64,000 nt of DNA, from assembly GCA_963768565.1 (NCBI GenBank), contig CAVYIO010000024.1:1-64000 (forward strand). Reading direction: 5' to 3'. Below the pieces are notes generated by a model that was given only the letters and a program-made list of their open reading frames with translations, was not told the DNA's origin and did no database searches. Origin of the DNA: JABDKH01 sp963768565 (GTDB lineage: Bacteria > Bacteroidota > Rhodothermia > Rhodothermales > JABDKH01). Below, in pieces: positions 9,763 through 19,825 of this stretch (within the stretch, counting starts at the first letter, position 1; every line of letters starts with the position of its first letter). Position numbers and translations under genes: made by a program.

Positions 9763-10200
9763 ATGAGTCAAGCACAGTTTCTGATGATCGTCCTTGGCGT
9801 GATCATCGTTGGCATTGCCGTGATCCTGGGAATACGCGGCTTTGGCGAAGGCCAGAAAAAGGCCAACCTGGACGCTCTCACAGCAGATGCGTACGAGATC
9901 GCTGTCGACGGAATCCGGTGGATGCGCAAGCCCGAGTTCTTCGGAGGCGGCGGAGACAATTGTGACGTGAGCGCATGCGACTGGAGCGATGCGAGCCTGG
10001 AAGCTTTCGGCTACGGTTCCGGGGACGACGGCAACTACCATTCCTATCATGGAATTATCGAAGTCGACCCGACCTCAGATCCGACCAGTCTGGTGATTCG
10101 GGGAACGAACGCCGTGATGGGCAACCAGGTTGTCATCACCGTCAAGCGGCCCCATTCCGACTCTCTATACACCGTCATCGACCCGGGATTCAAACCGTAG
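9763..10200 (+). CDS. Small protein with one N-terminal membrane helix, pilin-like layout
   Basis: The 145-residue protein starts MSQAQFLMIVLGVIIVGIAV: a polar tip, one strongly hydrophobic helix (about 7-25) and then an amphipathic stretch (GFGEGQKKANLDALTADAYEIA). A compact, acidic, glycine-rich outer domain contains two cysteines (NCDVSACDW). This resembles type IV pilin-like proteins in layout, but the classical prepilin peptidase site (G followed by F-T-L-I-E) is absent, so the similarity is architectural only. The ATG at 9763 is chosen because the helix begins immediately. The gene is monocistronic: a strong terminator follows 33 bases after its stop codon. The function is unknown. Confidence 0.65.
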   Translation: MSQAQFLMIVLGVIIVGIAVILGIRGFGEGQKKANLDALTADAYEIAVDGIRWMRKPEFFGGGGDNCDVSACDWSDASLEAFGYGSGDDGNYHSYHGIIEVDPTSDPTSLVIRGTNAVMGNQVVITVKRPHSDSLYTVIDPGFKP

Positions 10201-10233
10201 GACGGTTGACATTCAGGACTCAGACAGAGCCTC

Positions 10234-10259
10234 GCCCCGGTTTCGGGTCGGGGCTTTTT
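10234..10259 (+). terminator. Rho-independent terminator after the small anchored protein
   Basis: GCCCCG at 10234-10239 pairs with CGGGGC at 10249-10254, with a short loop, followed directly by TTTTT. It closes the transcription unit that ends at 10200. Confidence 0.85.
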
Positions 10260-10513
10260 GCATCCGTGCGATGCCAGTTCCTGAATCGCGTTCAGCGAGA
10301 GGCGCCGGTGAGTAGTCTCGGAGCAAGCCACCTGCTCTTGAAGGTATGCCCCGGCGAGACTTCGATCGTCTGGCGCACCGGCGGAATCGGCTTCTCGAGA
10401 CCCTTGTAAGGTAATGCCCGCCACCACCGCGCGACTCTGGTGTCTATTGCTGCGCAATCGTTTTCCGTACCCTGTTGCAAAGGGAATTGCCTCTGCAGCA
10501 AACCGTGAAGGAC
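10260..10513. other. Region between terminator and kinase-like gene
   Basis: About 250 bases holding the probable promoter of the kinase-like gene. No coding frame with family resemblance is visible, and I could not match a known riboswitch. Confidence 0.3.
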
Positions 10514-11209
10514 ATGGCGAAGATCGAAGAGATTGTCGGAAGGCAGGTCGCCGCATGGGGTCAGAGTCTGGATGTCGCAGCCAGGGAGGGAAAGCGCCCT
10601 GCGCCTTGGCCGATCATTACGGTTTCGCGAGAGTTCGGTGCGCGCGGTGCGGCACTGGCGGGCCGGCTTTGTGAGAAGCTTGAGTTCAGTCTCTGGCACA
10701 AAGAGCTGGTACAGGCCATCGCGGAGGATTCCGACGCCAGCGAGGACGTCATGGCATCGCTCGACGAACGGCGGCAGAAATCAGTCGAAGATGCGGTGCT
10801 TGGTGCGTTGATGGGCAGCAAGGTCACGAACGTACAGTACGTGCGATCACTGATGCGACTGGTGCAGGTGATCGCGATTCACGGGAGTGCGGTCATTGTT
10901 GGTCGAGGTGCCAATTTCATATGCAAGCCGGACTCCACGCTTCGTCTGCGCGTCGTATCGCCACTGGAGGATCGCGTGTCGGGTTACAGCCGACTCAAGA
11001 AGATTTCTGAGCGAGAAGCCCGGCAGCAGGTCGTTCGGACAGATGCGGAGCGGGCGGATTTCGTGCAGCATCATTTTCGTAGCGGCGTGGATGAGGCGTG
11101 GAGTTACGACCTGGTGCTGAACTCGTCTACGTACTCTCTCGACGACATGGTGGAGATTGTTCTGCTGGCCTACCGAACGAAGTTTGGCAGGCTGCCGCAG
11201 ACTGCGTAG
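10514..11209 (+). CDS. Cytidylate-kinase-like family protein
   Basis: This protein of about 231 residues belongs to the cytidylate-kinase-like family (Pfam Cytidylate_kin2 type): ITVSREFGARGAALAGRLCE replaces the usual P-loop, and later come a central helical segment, HGSAVIVGRGANFI, LRLRVVSPLEDRV and a C-terminal DLVLNSSTYSLDDMVEIVL. These are the hallmarks of the family, whose members are probably nucleotide-binding P-loop relatives but are largely uncharacterised. The start is uncertain: ATG 10514 is used here, while a TTG at 10475 and a GTG at 10505 are in frame. It is read in the same direction as the GntR gene 140 bases downstream. Confidence 0.75.
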   Translation: MAKIEEIVGRQVAAWGQSLDVAAREGKRPAPWPIITVSREFGARGAALAGRLCEKLEFSLWHKELVQAIAEDSDASEDVMASLDERRQKSVEDAVLGALMGSKVTNVQYVRSLMRLVQVIAIHGSAVIVGRGANFICKPDSTLRLRVVSPLEDRVSGYSRLKKISEREARQQVVRTDAERADFVQHHFRSGVDEAWSYDLVLNSSTYSLDDMVEIVLLAYRTKFGRLPQTA

Positions 11210-11351
11210 CTCGTCATCACAGACGTATCGTGATTCGCGACTATGAACCGGGGCTCACCGCCGGAGCGCGGTTGATTTCGGCTGGAGGCTGTGGCTATCA
11301 TGGTGAAGATCAAAGATTGAAGTTCGAGCCTCAAACCAAGTGGAGATGCAC

Positions 11352-12199
11352 ATGCTGAAGTCGGGTCAACCGCGCCATGAGCAGATCAGCACGTCGCTGC
11401 GAGATCAGATCGAGGACGGTGAGTATGCACCTGACGATCAACTTCCGTCGGAGAGTCAACTCGGATCTCAGTTTGGCGTGAGCCGGATCACAGTTCGTCG
11501 TGCACTTCACACGCTGGAAAACGAACAACTGATCTACCGGAGACAGGGTCTGGGATCCTTCGTGCGCACCCGGCCAAAGCCGCACGGGCTGGTGTACCTG
11601 ACGGACTTCGTTGAGGATATGAAGCGTGCGGGATTGACGGCGTCATCCAGACTTATCGAGCAGGGATCCGAGGAGTCGTCGCCGTCGTTGCGGCGGCGCT
11701 CGAATTGAAGCAGGGCGAAGAAGTGTTTCGGATTGATCGTGTCCGTCTCGGCGATGGAGATGCGATCGCGTTCGACCGCACGTGGCTTCCCATTGTGTAC
11801 GGCAACTTGCTGGAGCATGGCGATCTGGGCCACAAGACGATTTACCATCTGCTTGAACACGAGTTCGGGATAGCGATCGTCGGAGGACGTTACCGGATGG
11901 AGGCGGTCAACGCACGCGCGGATGTGGCCGAGCATCTCGGTGTTCCGTGGGGCCGGGCACTTTTTCTTATCGAGCGCACCTCGTGGACCGTTGGAGAAAG
12001 GCCGGTCTACTTCCAACAGCGATATTACCGGAGTGACCTTGTCGCGTTTGAACTGGAGTTGAAACGCGGTCGCGAAACGGACACGGCCGGATCGAAGCGG
12101 CGCGGGATGCCGCTAAGTGAGTTCGAACCGATTTTTGCAAAGGCTAGTCGGGTGCGGGAGGGACGGTCGGCGCGATCCGGCGATGTGATGATCGATTGA
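11352..12199 (+). CDS. GntR-family regulator, HutC/UTRA type (frameshifted)
   Basis: The start at 11352 follows a GGAG at spacing 6. The N-terminus is a GntR winged helix (HEQISTSLRDQIEDGEY, LPSESQLGSQFGVSRITVRR, then GLGSFV), residues about 5-70. The frame then breaks between about 11660 and 11700, and the UTRA effector-binding domain continues in another frame from about 11680 (ALELKQGEEVFRIDRVRLGD, IYHLLEHEFGI, then ERPVYFQQRYYRSDL) to the stop at 12199. The shift equals two extra bases or one missing base. UTRA regulators bind small sugars, amino acids or organic acids; the ligand cannot be told. It lies 83 bases upstream of the respiratory molybdoenzyme operon and could control it. Confidence 0.85.
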
Positions 12200-12282
12200 C
12201 ATAACGTGACATGACAGGTACTTTTACCGGGCGTGGGCGCGTCGGGTCGGAGCCTGTCATTAGAACTGTTCAGAGGAGGGGC

Positions 12283-13941
12283 ATGAACTACGGCTTTCTC
12301 ATACGCAACGACCGGTGCATCGGCTGTCATGCCTGTTCGACGGCGTGCAAGAGTGAGAACGAGGTGCCGCTCGGCGTAAACCGGACGTGGGTCAAGAGCG
12401 TCGAGACCGGATTGTACCCGAACGTACGCCGGCACTTTCAGGTAACCCGCTGCAACCACTGCTCCAACCCGCCGTGCGTGCGCATCTGCCCGGTTACGGC
12501 CATGTACCAGCGGCAGGACGGAATCGTAGAATTTGATCCGGACGTATGCATCGGATGCAAAGCTTGCCTGCAGGCTTGTCCCTACGATGCGATCTACATC
12601 GACCCCAGCAGTGGGACCGCTGCCAAGTGTCACTACTGCGCGCATCGCGTTGAACTCGAACTCGAGCCGGCCTGCGTTGTGGTGTGTCCTGAGCACGCCA
12701 TCATCGCCGGAGACCTCGACGATTCGGACTCTGAGATCGCTCGCATGCTGGCCGAGAACCAGGTGACGGTTCGCAAACCCGAGCAGGGGACGGCACCCAA
12801 ACTTTATTACACGAACGGCAACGACATCAATCTCACGCCCACTGCGGTCGAACGGGCGCCGACCAGTTTCGCCTGGGCAGATGTGATCGCGCTTCACTCG
12901 GGCGACGGACACACAGAGGCACCCGGCAACGTCGAGCCGAGAGAATCATCGAGAACATCGGCTTCCGGCGCCGCACTCCGAAAGGGGCAGTCCCAGGGCG
13001 TGCCCGATGCCGGACCGATCCTCATCGGGGACGGGCGAATGGCGGAGCAGATGGTGCAGGTCACGTACAACGCGCAACATAAAATCCCGTGGCACTGGCC
13101 CGTTCCGGCATACCTCGTGACGAAAGGGATTTCTACCGGCCTGTTTCTTTTTCTGGCACTCGGATGGGGACTCGGTCTGATTGGTTTCCACCAGCCTCTG
13201 TTCTTGATCGCCGGATTCGTTTCCATTCTGTTTGCGGTCATTACGACGGGCTTGCTCGTTCTCGATCTTGAGCGGCCCGAACGATTTCTGCGGATTGTTT
13301 TCCGACCTCAATGGCGCAGCTGGCTCACGCGAGGCGCGTTTTTGCTGATCGGATTCTCGATGCTCGTAACAGCCTGGTGGGTGATCGAGATGGGACCCGT
13401 GCTCGACCTGTGGCCCGACTCCGTGCCGCTCGGCCTCAGGGGCCTTTTCATGTGGATTGGCGTTCCACTGGCCCTGGGGGCCGCGTTGTACACTGCATTT
13501 CTGTTTGGTCAGGCTGAGGGTCGCGATCTGTGGCAGAGTGCCTTGCTTCCGGCTCACCTTGTGATCCAGGCAATCATGGCAGGAGCCGCCGTCGTCCTGA
13601 TCATGGGAGCCTTCGTTGCGTTCATGTCCGATGCGTTCCAGCTCGCAAAAGTGTCGTTCGCAGTCGCACTCATCTTCGATCTCATTGTCATCGTGGCCGG
13701 CGAGTTCGGCATGCCGCATGCCTCGGAGGCCGCGGCTCGGGCCGCGCACGAGATCACGCACGGGCGCTTCCGGATGTCTTATCGGCTGGGCGTGCTGATC
13801 GCGGGGCATCTTGTCCCACTCGGGCTTCTGCTGATCGGTGGTTCGCTTGTTCTGGCGCTGGCCGGAGCCCTGTCGATTCTCGGTCTGTACCTGTACGAGT
13901 ATGCATTTGTGATGGCACCGCAAGAAGTGCCGAACAGTTAG
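12283..13941 (+). CDS. 4Fe-4S ferredoxin / NrfD-type membrane subunit fusion
   Basis: The start at 12283 follows a strong GAGGAGGGG ribosome site; the frame extends further upstream without support. The 552-residue protein joins two normally separate subunits. Residues 1-180 are a DmsB/NrfC-like electron-transfer module with four cysteine groups (CIGCHACSTAC; CNHCSNPPCVRICP; CIGCKACLQACP; CHYCAHRV ending CVVVCP), enough for four 4Fe-4S clusters. A linker of about 80 residues leads to roughly eight membrane helices from about residue 275, of the NrfD/PsrC quinone-interacting type. There is no Tat or Sec signal, so the iron-sulfur part should face the cytoplasm. Nine bases separate it from the catalytic subunit gene, so the two are one operon. 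It would pass electrons between the molybdoenzyme and the quinone pool. Confidence 0.9.
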   Translation: MNYGFLIRNDRCIGCHACSTACKSENEVPLGVNRTWVKSVETGLYPNVRRHFQVTRCNHCSNPPCVRICPVTAMYQRQDGIVEFDPDVCIGCKACLQACPYDAIYIDPSSGTAAKCHYCAHRVELELEPACVVVCPEHAIIAGDLDDSDSEIARMLAENQVTVRKPEQGTAPKLYYTNGNDINLTPTAVERAPTSFAWADVIALHSGDGHTEAPGNVEPRESSRTSASGAALRKGQSQGVPDAGPILIGDGRMAEQMVQVTYNAQHKIPWHWPVPAYLVTKGISTGLFLFLALGWGLGLIGFHQPLFLIAGFVSILFAVITTGLLVLDLERPERFLRIVFRPQWRSWLTRGAFLLIGFSMLVTAWWVIEMGPVLDLWPDSVPLGLRGLFMWIGVPLALGAALYTAFLFGQAEGRDLWQSALLPAHLVIQAIMAGAAVVLIMGAFVAFMSDAFQLAKVSFAVALIFDLIVIVAGEFGMPHASEAAARAAHEITHGRFRMSYRLGVLIAGHLVPLGLLLIGGSLVLALAGALSILGLYLYEYAFVMAPQEVPNS

Positions 13942-13950
13942 GTATTGCGC

Positions 13951-16921
13951 ATGTCTCTCAAGGAAAATCGTGTCGAGCGCCTGCTGGCCGCACTGCTTCG
14001 AAGCCCCTACGCAAAAAAGGCGGCACCGGTAGACGCTGGTGAGTTCGGACTGCCCCGGCTATCCACGGCGACTACCATCCCAGAGAAAGTGGACCTGACA
14101 ACGGTCGTTCATCCGGACGGACGCATGAGCCAGTATCCACCCGCCGAAAAATGGGATGACTGGATGGAATGGGATGGCAAGGCGTGGCCCCGAAAGGTCG
14201 CGCGTCGATACATGCTGGTCCCAACCGTCTGCTTCAACTGCGAGAGCGCCTGCGGACTGTTGGCGTACGTCGATCGAGAGACGCTCGATGTGCAAGAAGT
14301 TCGAGGGCAATCCGGCACACCCGGGAAGTCGCGGTCGCAACTGCGCCAAGGGTCCGGCGACCATCAACCAGGTCTACGATCCCGAGCGCATCCTGTATCC
14401 GCTGAAGCGGGTCGGCAAGCGGGGAGAGGGGCAGTGGAAGCGGGTCACCTGGGACGAGGCGCTCAACGAGATATCGCGAGAAGATGCGTGCGAGCCGCGT
14501 GGCCCGGCGCGATGGAATCATGTACCACGTCGGTCGTCCGGGAGAGGACGGCTACACGAATCGCTGCATCCAGGCATGGGGCGTCGACGGGCACAACAGC
14601 CACACCAACATCTGCTCGGCCGGCGCACGCGCCGGCTACGCGTTCTGGACCGGCAGCGATCGGCCCAGCCCGGATCATGCCAACGCACGCGTCATCCTGC
14701 TGATCTCCAGTCACCTCGAGACGGGTCACTATTTCAACCCGCACGCCCAGCGGATCATGGAGGGCAAGGAGAAGGGCGCGAAACTGATCACGTTCGATCC
14801 GCGACTCAGTCAACACGGCGAGCAAGAGCCGACGTCTGGCTGCCGACGTGGCCAGGGTCCGAGACGTACATCCTGCTGGCGATCGCGAACCATCTGATCC
14901 AGAACGACCTGTACGATCGGGACGTTCGTGGAGCGCTGGGTGAACTGGAAGGAATCGCTCGAACATTTCCGGGACCACCCTGAGCTCGCGCCCGATTTCA
15001 AGGTCGCGGACACATCCGACTTCGACGAGTTCGACCGGCTGCTGAAGCACCTGTATGCGGAGTTCACCTTCGAGCGGGCCGCCGAAGAGTCGCAGGTGCC
15101 GGTCGATCGAATACGGGAGACCGCCGAGTACGTGGCCGATTGTCGGCGGACGGCTCGCCACGCACACCTGGCGAAGCGCCTCCATCGGAAACCTCGGCGG
15201 CTGGCAGGTCGCGCGCTGCCTCTTCTTCCTGAACGTGCTCACCGGAAGCGTGGGCACGCGAGGGCGGCACCTCGCTGAACGACTGGAATAAGTTCGTCCC
15301 CAAGCCGTTCGACTCACCGCCGCCGCTTCAATGCATGGAACGAGCTTCACCTGCCGCATCGAGTGGCCGCTCGCCTTCTACGAGATCAGCTTCCTGCTGC
15401 CGCATTTTCTCGAAGAGGGACGAGGCGAGATCGACGTGTACTTCACGCGCGTCTACAATCCGATGTGGATCAACCCCGACGGGTTCATGTGGCTGAAGGC
15501 ACTGCAAGGATGAGTCGAAGATCGAAGTGCCACGTCGCTCTGACCCCGACGTGGAACGAGTCCGCCTGGTTTGCAGACTACGTACTGCCGATGGGTCATT
15601 CCGGCGAACGCCACGACCTCATGAGTCAGGAGACGCACTCGGGTCAGTGGATCAGCGTTCCGGCAACCCGTACGACGGGTCGCCATGGAAAAACTCGGGA
15701 AGCCCGTGCGGTTCACGTACGAAGCAAATCCAGGAGAGGTGTGGGAGGAGAACGAGTGGTGGATCGAGTTGTCGGCGCGGATGGATCACGACGGAAGCCT
15801 GGGGATCCGCAAACACTTCGAGAGTCCTTACCGGCCGGGCGAGATCATCACGGTCGACGAGTACTATGCATGGATTTTCGAGCACAGCGTTCCGGGTCTT
15901 CCGGAGAAAGCGGCCGCCGAGGGACTTTCGCCGCTGCAGTATATGCGGAAGTACGGCGCCTTTGAGGTGACGAGCGATAACTACCAGCCGTACGAAGCGC
16001 CGGTGAAGCAGTGGACTCGCAAGGACGACGACGGCCGGCTGCACGAGAACGGAAACATCGTGGGGGTCATGGCGGAAGACGATCCGCGTGTCGGCTTCAA
16101 AACGCCCAGTCGCAAGATGGAGTTTGTCAGTCGCACGATGCACGACTGGGGCTGGCCGGAACGCGAATATGTTCTGCCGTGGGTGCTGAAGAGCCACGTT
16201 CACCCGGACAACATCGACCGCGACAATGGCGAGATGCTGCTGCTGCCGACCTTCCGTCTGCCGACGCTCATCCACACGCGCAGCGCAAACGCGAAATGGC
16301 TCTACGAGCTCAGCCATAAGAATCCGGTGTGGATCCATCAGGCGGATGCGGATCGCATCGGCGTAAAGACGGGAGAACTGGTTCGGGTCGAAACGGAAAT
16401 CGGGCTACTTCGTCGACAAGGCGTGGGTGACGGAGGGCATCAAGCCCGGCATCATCGCCATGAGCCATCACCTGGGTCGGTGGCGTCTCCGCGAGGACGA
16501 GGGTCTGAATCGAGGCAGTTCCAATCTGGTGGAACTCGATGAAGCGGATGACGGAACCCGGAGCCTGCGGGTTGTGCACGGCGCGACAGCCTGGGAGTCG
16601 TTCGATCCGGATACGAGTCGAATCTGGTGGGAAGATGTCGGCGTGCATCAGAACCTGACGCACGGGGTGCACCCGGATCCCGTGAGCGGTGCGCATTGCT
16701 GGCTGCAAAAGGCGACCAATGTGCGAAAGGCCGAGCCCGGTGATCGTCACGGCGACGTGCACGTCGATACCCGGCGCTCGATGGAGATCTATCGGGAGTG
16801 GGTAGCGCTGACCCGGTCCGCTGCCGACCACAGTCCGGACGGCAATCGAAGACCGCTGTGGCTCAAACGGCCCCTTAAGCCGGTTGCCGAAGCGTACAAA
16901 CTTCCTGTGACCCAGGGCTGA
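13951..16921 (+). CDS. Molybdopterin oxidoreductase catalytic subunit, DMSO-reductase superfamily (multiple frameshifts)
   Basis: Joined frames give about 980 residues. The N-terminal cluster site is CFNCESACG (about residues 93-101) with a fourth cysteine in GRNCAKG, so a 4Fe-4S cluster is expected. Recognisable molybdopterin-fold pieces follow: GQWKRVTWDEALNEI; CIQAWGVDGHNSHTNICSAG; ILLISSHLETGHYFNPHAQR; then ALTPTWNESAWFADYVLPMG and a C-terminal MocoBD part. At least eight frame changes are needed (about 14305, 14490, 14815-14840, 14930, 15150, 15262, 15300-15330, 15500-15530, 15665, 16405). Most can be repaired by removing one base, for example GGG to GG near 14305, 15262 and 16405. No Tat signal is present at the N-terminus, so the enzyme should stay in the cytoplasm like SoeA of sulfite dehydrogenase; substrate assignment is only a hypothesis. 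Confidence 0.85.
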
Positions 16922-16980
16922 TTCCCCGGTGCATTTCCGACGGAACGACGACACGCTGTCACCGAAAGCCGACGCAACGC

Positions 16981-17953
16981 ATGAGCCCCTCCGAAGTCCT
17001 GTCTTGCACGATCGGCCGCCTACGATTTGTTGGCGCGGTTCTTTCGAAGCGGTCTCACGCGGGAGTTATTCGCTGAGATCGATGTGCTGCCGGGACTGAA
17101 GGATTCACTGCCGAAGACGATCGATCCGGACGCACTCGCGGCAGATCACTACGCACTGCTGGGTCTCGATGTCTTCCCGTATGCCAGCGCATACCTGGAG
17201 GCGGACGGAAGGCCGGGCGGCACTACGACCGACTTCGTGAGTCGGCTGGCGATCTCTCTCGGCGAAACCGTCGGGAGTTCAGAATCACCCGATCACATAT
17301 CGTCTGAGTGCGACGTGCTTTCCCGTCTATGCATGATCAAGGCCGGGGTGGCCCCGGGAGTCGTTGACCTGCAGCGCGTGGTTCGGCTCGAACATGATCT
17401 GCTCGACCATGTATTCCAGTGGCTTCCCGTCTTCAAACATGCGCTTGCCGAGAGCGGAGGCAGCTTGCATCGCGACATGGCCGAGTGGATGCTGGATATC
17501 GCGGTGGATCACAAACGCTCGCTTGCGTCCGCAGCAGACAAAGATGCTGGATTCCGGCTGCCGGAGCTACCGGATTTGCTCTCCACGGAAAAGACGGGCC
17601 TTCGTGATCTCGCCGAGTACCTGTGCCGACCCGCCCTGGCAGGCATGGTCGTTACGCGCACTCGTGTAGAGAAGATCGCTCGTGCCCTGGGGTTGCCGCG
17701 TGGATTTGGCGACCGGTCGCTGATGCTGGGCAACCTGTTCGGTGCAGCGGGCAACTACGGCGTCGTCACCGAACTGATCACCGAGATCAAGGCTGTCGCT
17801 CTTGGATGGAAAGGTTACTTCGAGTCTGTGGAATCCGCGGAGCAAGACGTGCTTGCCGAGACAGCGCTTGCCTGGAACGAGAGGGTGGAGGTCACGCTCT
17901 CACTGCTCGACCACATCGACCAGCGCGTGAGCGATATCGCAGAGTCGACCTAG
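16981..17953 (+). CDS. TorD/DmsD-type molybdoenzyme chaperone (5' frameshift)
   Basis: The long frame opens at a TTG (17027), but removing one T from the TT at 17004-17005 joins it to ATG 16981 and restores the family-typical start MSPSEVLSARSAAYDLLARF. The protein of about 323 residues has the all-helical TorD pattern: ADHYALLGLDVFPYASAYLE near 55, EHDLLDHVFQWLPVFKHAL near 140, then a second helical half with EYLCRPALAGMVVTRTRV. TorD-family chaperones hold the apo-molybdoenzyme while cofactor is inserted; the gene directly follows the catalytic subunit, with 59 bases between them. Its stop codon overlaps the stop codon of the convergent SulP gene within a CTAG at 17950-17953. Confidence 0.8.
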
Positions 17954-19746
17954 GCCTCTTCCGGCGGTTCGCCTTCGGGCTCCCTTTTGTCGGGAACGGT
18001 TTCCATGTACCGCGACACCTGTCGAGAGCCCTCGAGGATGTGGACGACGGCACGGTGAGGGCTCAGGTACAAGTGGTCCTCTCCAAGCAGCTCAATAATT
18101 CCATAGCGATTCATGACGTCGCGCACTCTACCCTTCACGCCGCCGAAGTACATCTCCACGCCCCTTTCCTTCAGCGTCTCAATAACATTGGCAAGGACGG
18201 ACGCGGCGGTCGTGTCAAGATCGTTGATGGTACTGGCATCGATCACGACCGCCCGGATGGCGTGATCCTCGTCCTGACTCTTTTCCAGCAGAAGGTCCTG
18301 CAGGAATTCCGCATTGGCGAACGAGAATGAGGCATCGACCCGTAGCATGAGAATGCCCTCGACCATCTCTGCACTGGGATTGCGCCCCATGTCGCGAAAG
18401 GACCGGGTGCCCGGAAGATGACCGAGGATCGCCACGTTTGGTTTGCTGATTCGGTACATGATGGCAACGACGGAAGCGGCGATACCGATCAGGACACCCT
18501 CCTGGATTCCAAACAGGATCGTAACGGCGAACGTCAGGATCGCGATGCCACCGTCCACCGCTTTAGTGTTGATCAGAAAGCGGAGTTCCTTGTAATCGAT
18601 CATCCCGAACGCTGCCACCATGATGATGGACGCAAAGACGGGAATAGGAAGGAAGAAGAACAGCGGAGTCAGGAACAGGAGTGTGAACGCGATGACGATG
18701 GCGGCCACGACGTTGGTCATGGCAGTGCGCCCGCCGGCTTGCTCACCGACTGCACTCCGTGAGAAACTGCCCGATACCGGTATGCTTCGGAAGACGCCGC
18801 CCACGACGTTGATCGCTCCCAGCGCGAACAGTTCCTTGTTGGCCCGAACCGTATATCGGTGTTTCGCGGCGAAAACCTTGCCGAGAGAAATCACGCTCAT
18901 GAACTGAACGAGAGAAAGCGTGATGGCCGTCGGTAGAAGATCGCGCAGCGTTGAGAACGGAACGGCCGTGAGTTTTGGACTCGGGAGCCCGGTCGGTACC
19001 ACTCCCACAATGTCCACGCCCTGCGTGTCGAGTCTCAGCAACCAGACCGCCAGAGTGCCCAGTACGACGGCGATCAGCGGACCGGGTGCGATCGGCACAA
19101 ATCGGCGCAGTATCACGAGTAGTACGATACCCACCATCCCTATGGTGAAGCTGATCAAGTGTACTTCGCCAATTCGTTCGAGGGCGCCGTAGATCAAGTC
19201 GAAGATCTGTGGTGAGTTCGCGAGCTCGATCCCAAGGAGATTCTCGATCTGCGTCACGCCGATGATCAGTGCCGCCGCGGCGGTGAAGCCGGAGATGACC
19301 GGCCTGGACAACAGGTTCACGACGAATCCCAGACGAGCCGCACCCATGATCATCTGGATGATACCGGCCATCATTGCCGCGATAATGGCAAGACCGATAT
19401 ACTCCTCGGTGCCGATCTCGGCGTATTGAGATAGCCCTGCGGCGACAATGACCATATCGATGGCCGTGATGCCGATGGCGAGGTGTCTGGATGTGCCAAA
19501 AAGCGGATAGACCAGCAGGGGCACCAGAGATGCGTAGAGCCCGTAGATGGGTGGAACGCCCGCGAGGACGGCATAAGCCATTCCCTGCGGAATCAACATA
19601 ACGCCGACCGTCAGCCCGGCAATCAGGTCACCACGAAAATCGGTCCTGGTGTAGGTCGGGAGCCACGTGGCGATGTGAAACAGCTTGCGAACGCGGAAGA
19701 ACTTCCGGACTGCGGATTGGTGCGATGCCGCTGCGTTGTCGCCCAT
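17950..19746 (-). CDS. SulP-family anion transporter with STAS domain
   Basis: The 598-residue protein is a complete SulP/SLC26 transporter: RGDLIAGLTVGVMLIPQGMA near 38, YGLYASLVPLLVYPLFGTSR (about 70-90), FSRSAVGEQAGGRTAMTNV in the middle, and about twelve to fourteen membrane segments. A C-terminal STAS domain (about 450-560, with AVVIDASTINDLDTTAASVL) ends in an acidic tail. SulP proteins carry sulfate, bicarbonate or other anions with H+ or Na+. It converges on the TorD-like gene and sits next to mobA, which suggests an anion substrate or product of the neighbouring molybdoenzyme, but the anion cannot be read from the sequence. Confidence 0.9.
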   Translation of the reverse strand: MGDNAAASHQSAVRKFFRVRKLFHIATWLPTYTRTDFRGDLIAGLTVGVMLIPQGMAYAVLAGVPPIYGLYASLVPLLVYPLFGTSRHLAIGITAIDMVIVAAGLSQYAEIGTEEYIGLAIIAAMMAGIIQMIMGAARLGFVVNLLSRPVISGFTAAAALIIGVTQIENLLGIELANSPQIFDLIYGALERIGEVHLISFTIGMVGIVLLVILRRFVPIAPGPLIAVVLGTLAVWLLRLDTQGVDIVGVVPTGLPSPKLTAVPFSTLRDLLPTAITLSLVQFMSVISLGKVFAAKHRYTVRANKELFALGAINVVGGVFRSIPVSGSFSRSAVGEQAGGRTAMTNVVAAIVIAFTLLFLTPLFFFLPIPVFASIIMVAAFGMIDYKELRFLINTKAVDGGIAILTFAVTILFGIQEGVLIGIAASVVAIMYRISKPNVAILGHLPGTRSFRDMGRNPSAEMVEGILMLRVDASFSFANAEFLQDLLLEKSQDEDHAIRAVVIDASTINDLDTTAASVLANVIETLKERGVEMYFGGVKGRVRDVMNRYGIIELLGEDHLYLSPHRAVVHILEGSRQVSRYMETVPDKREPEGEPPEEA

Positions 19747-19825
19747 GGAGCTTCGAAGAGGGCTCGTCGGATTCAGAACCGGTGGTGTTGATCCGAGCCG
19801 TTCATCAATAGATTGAGATATACTG

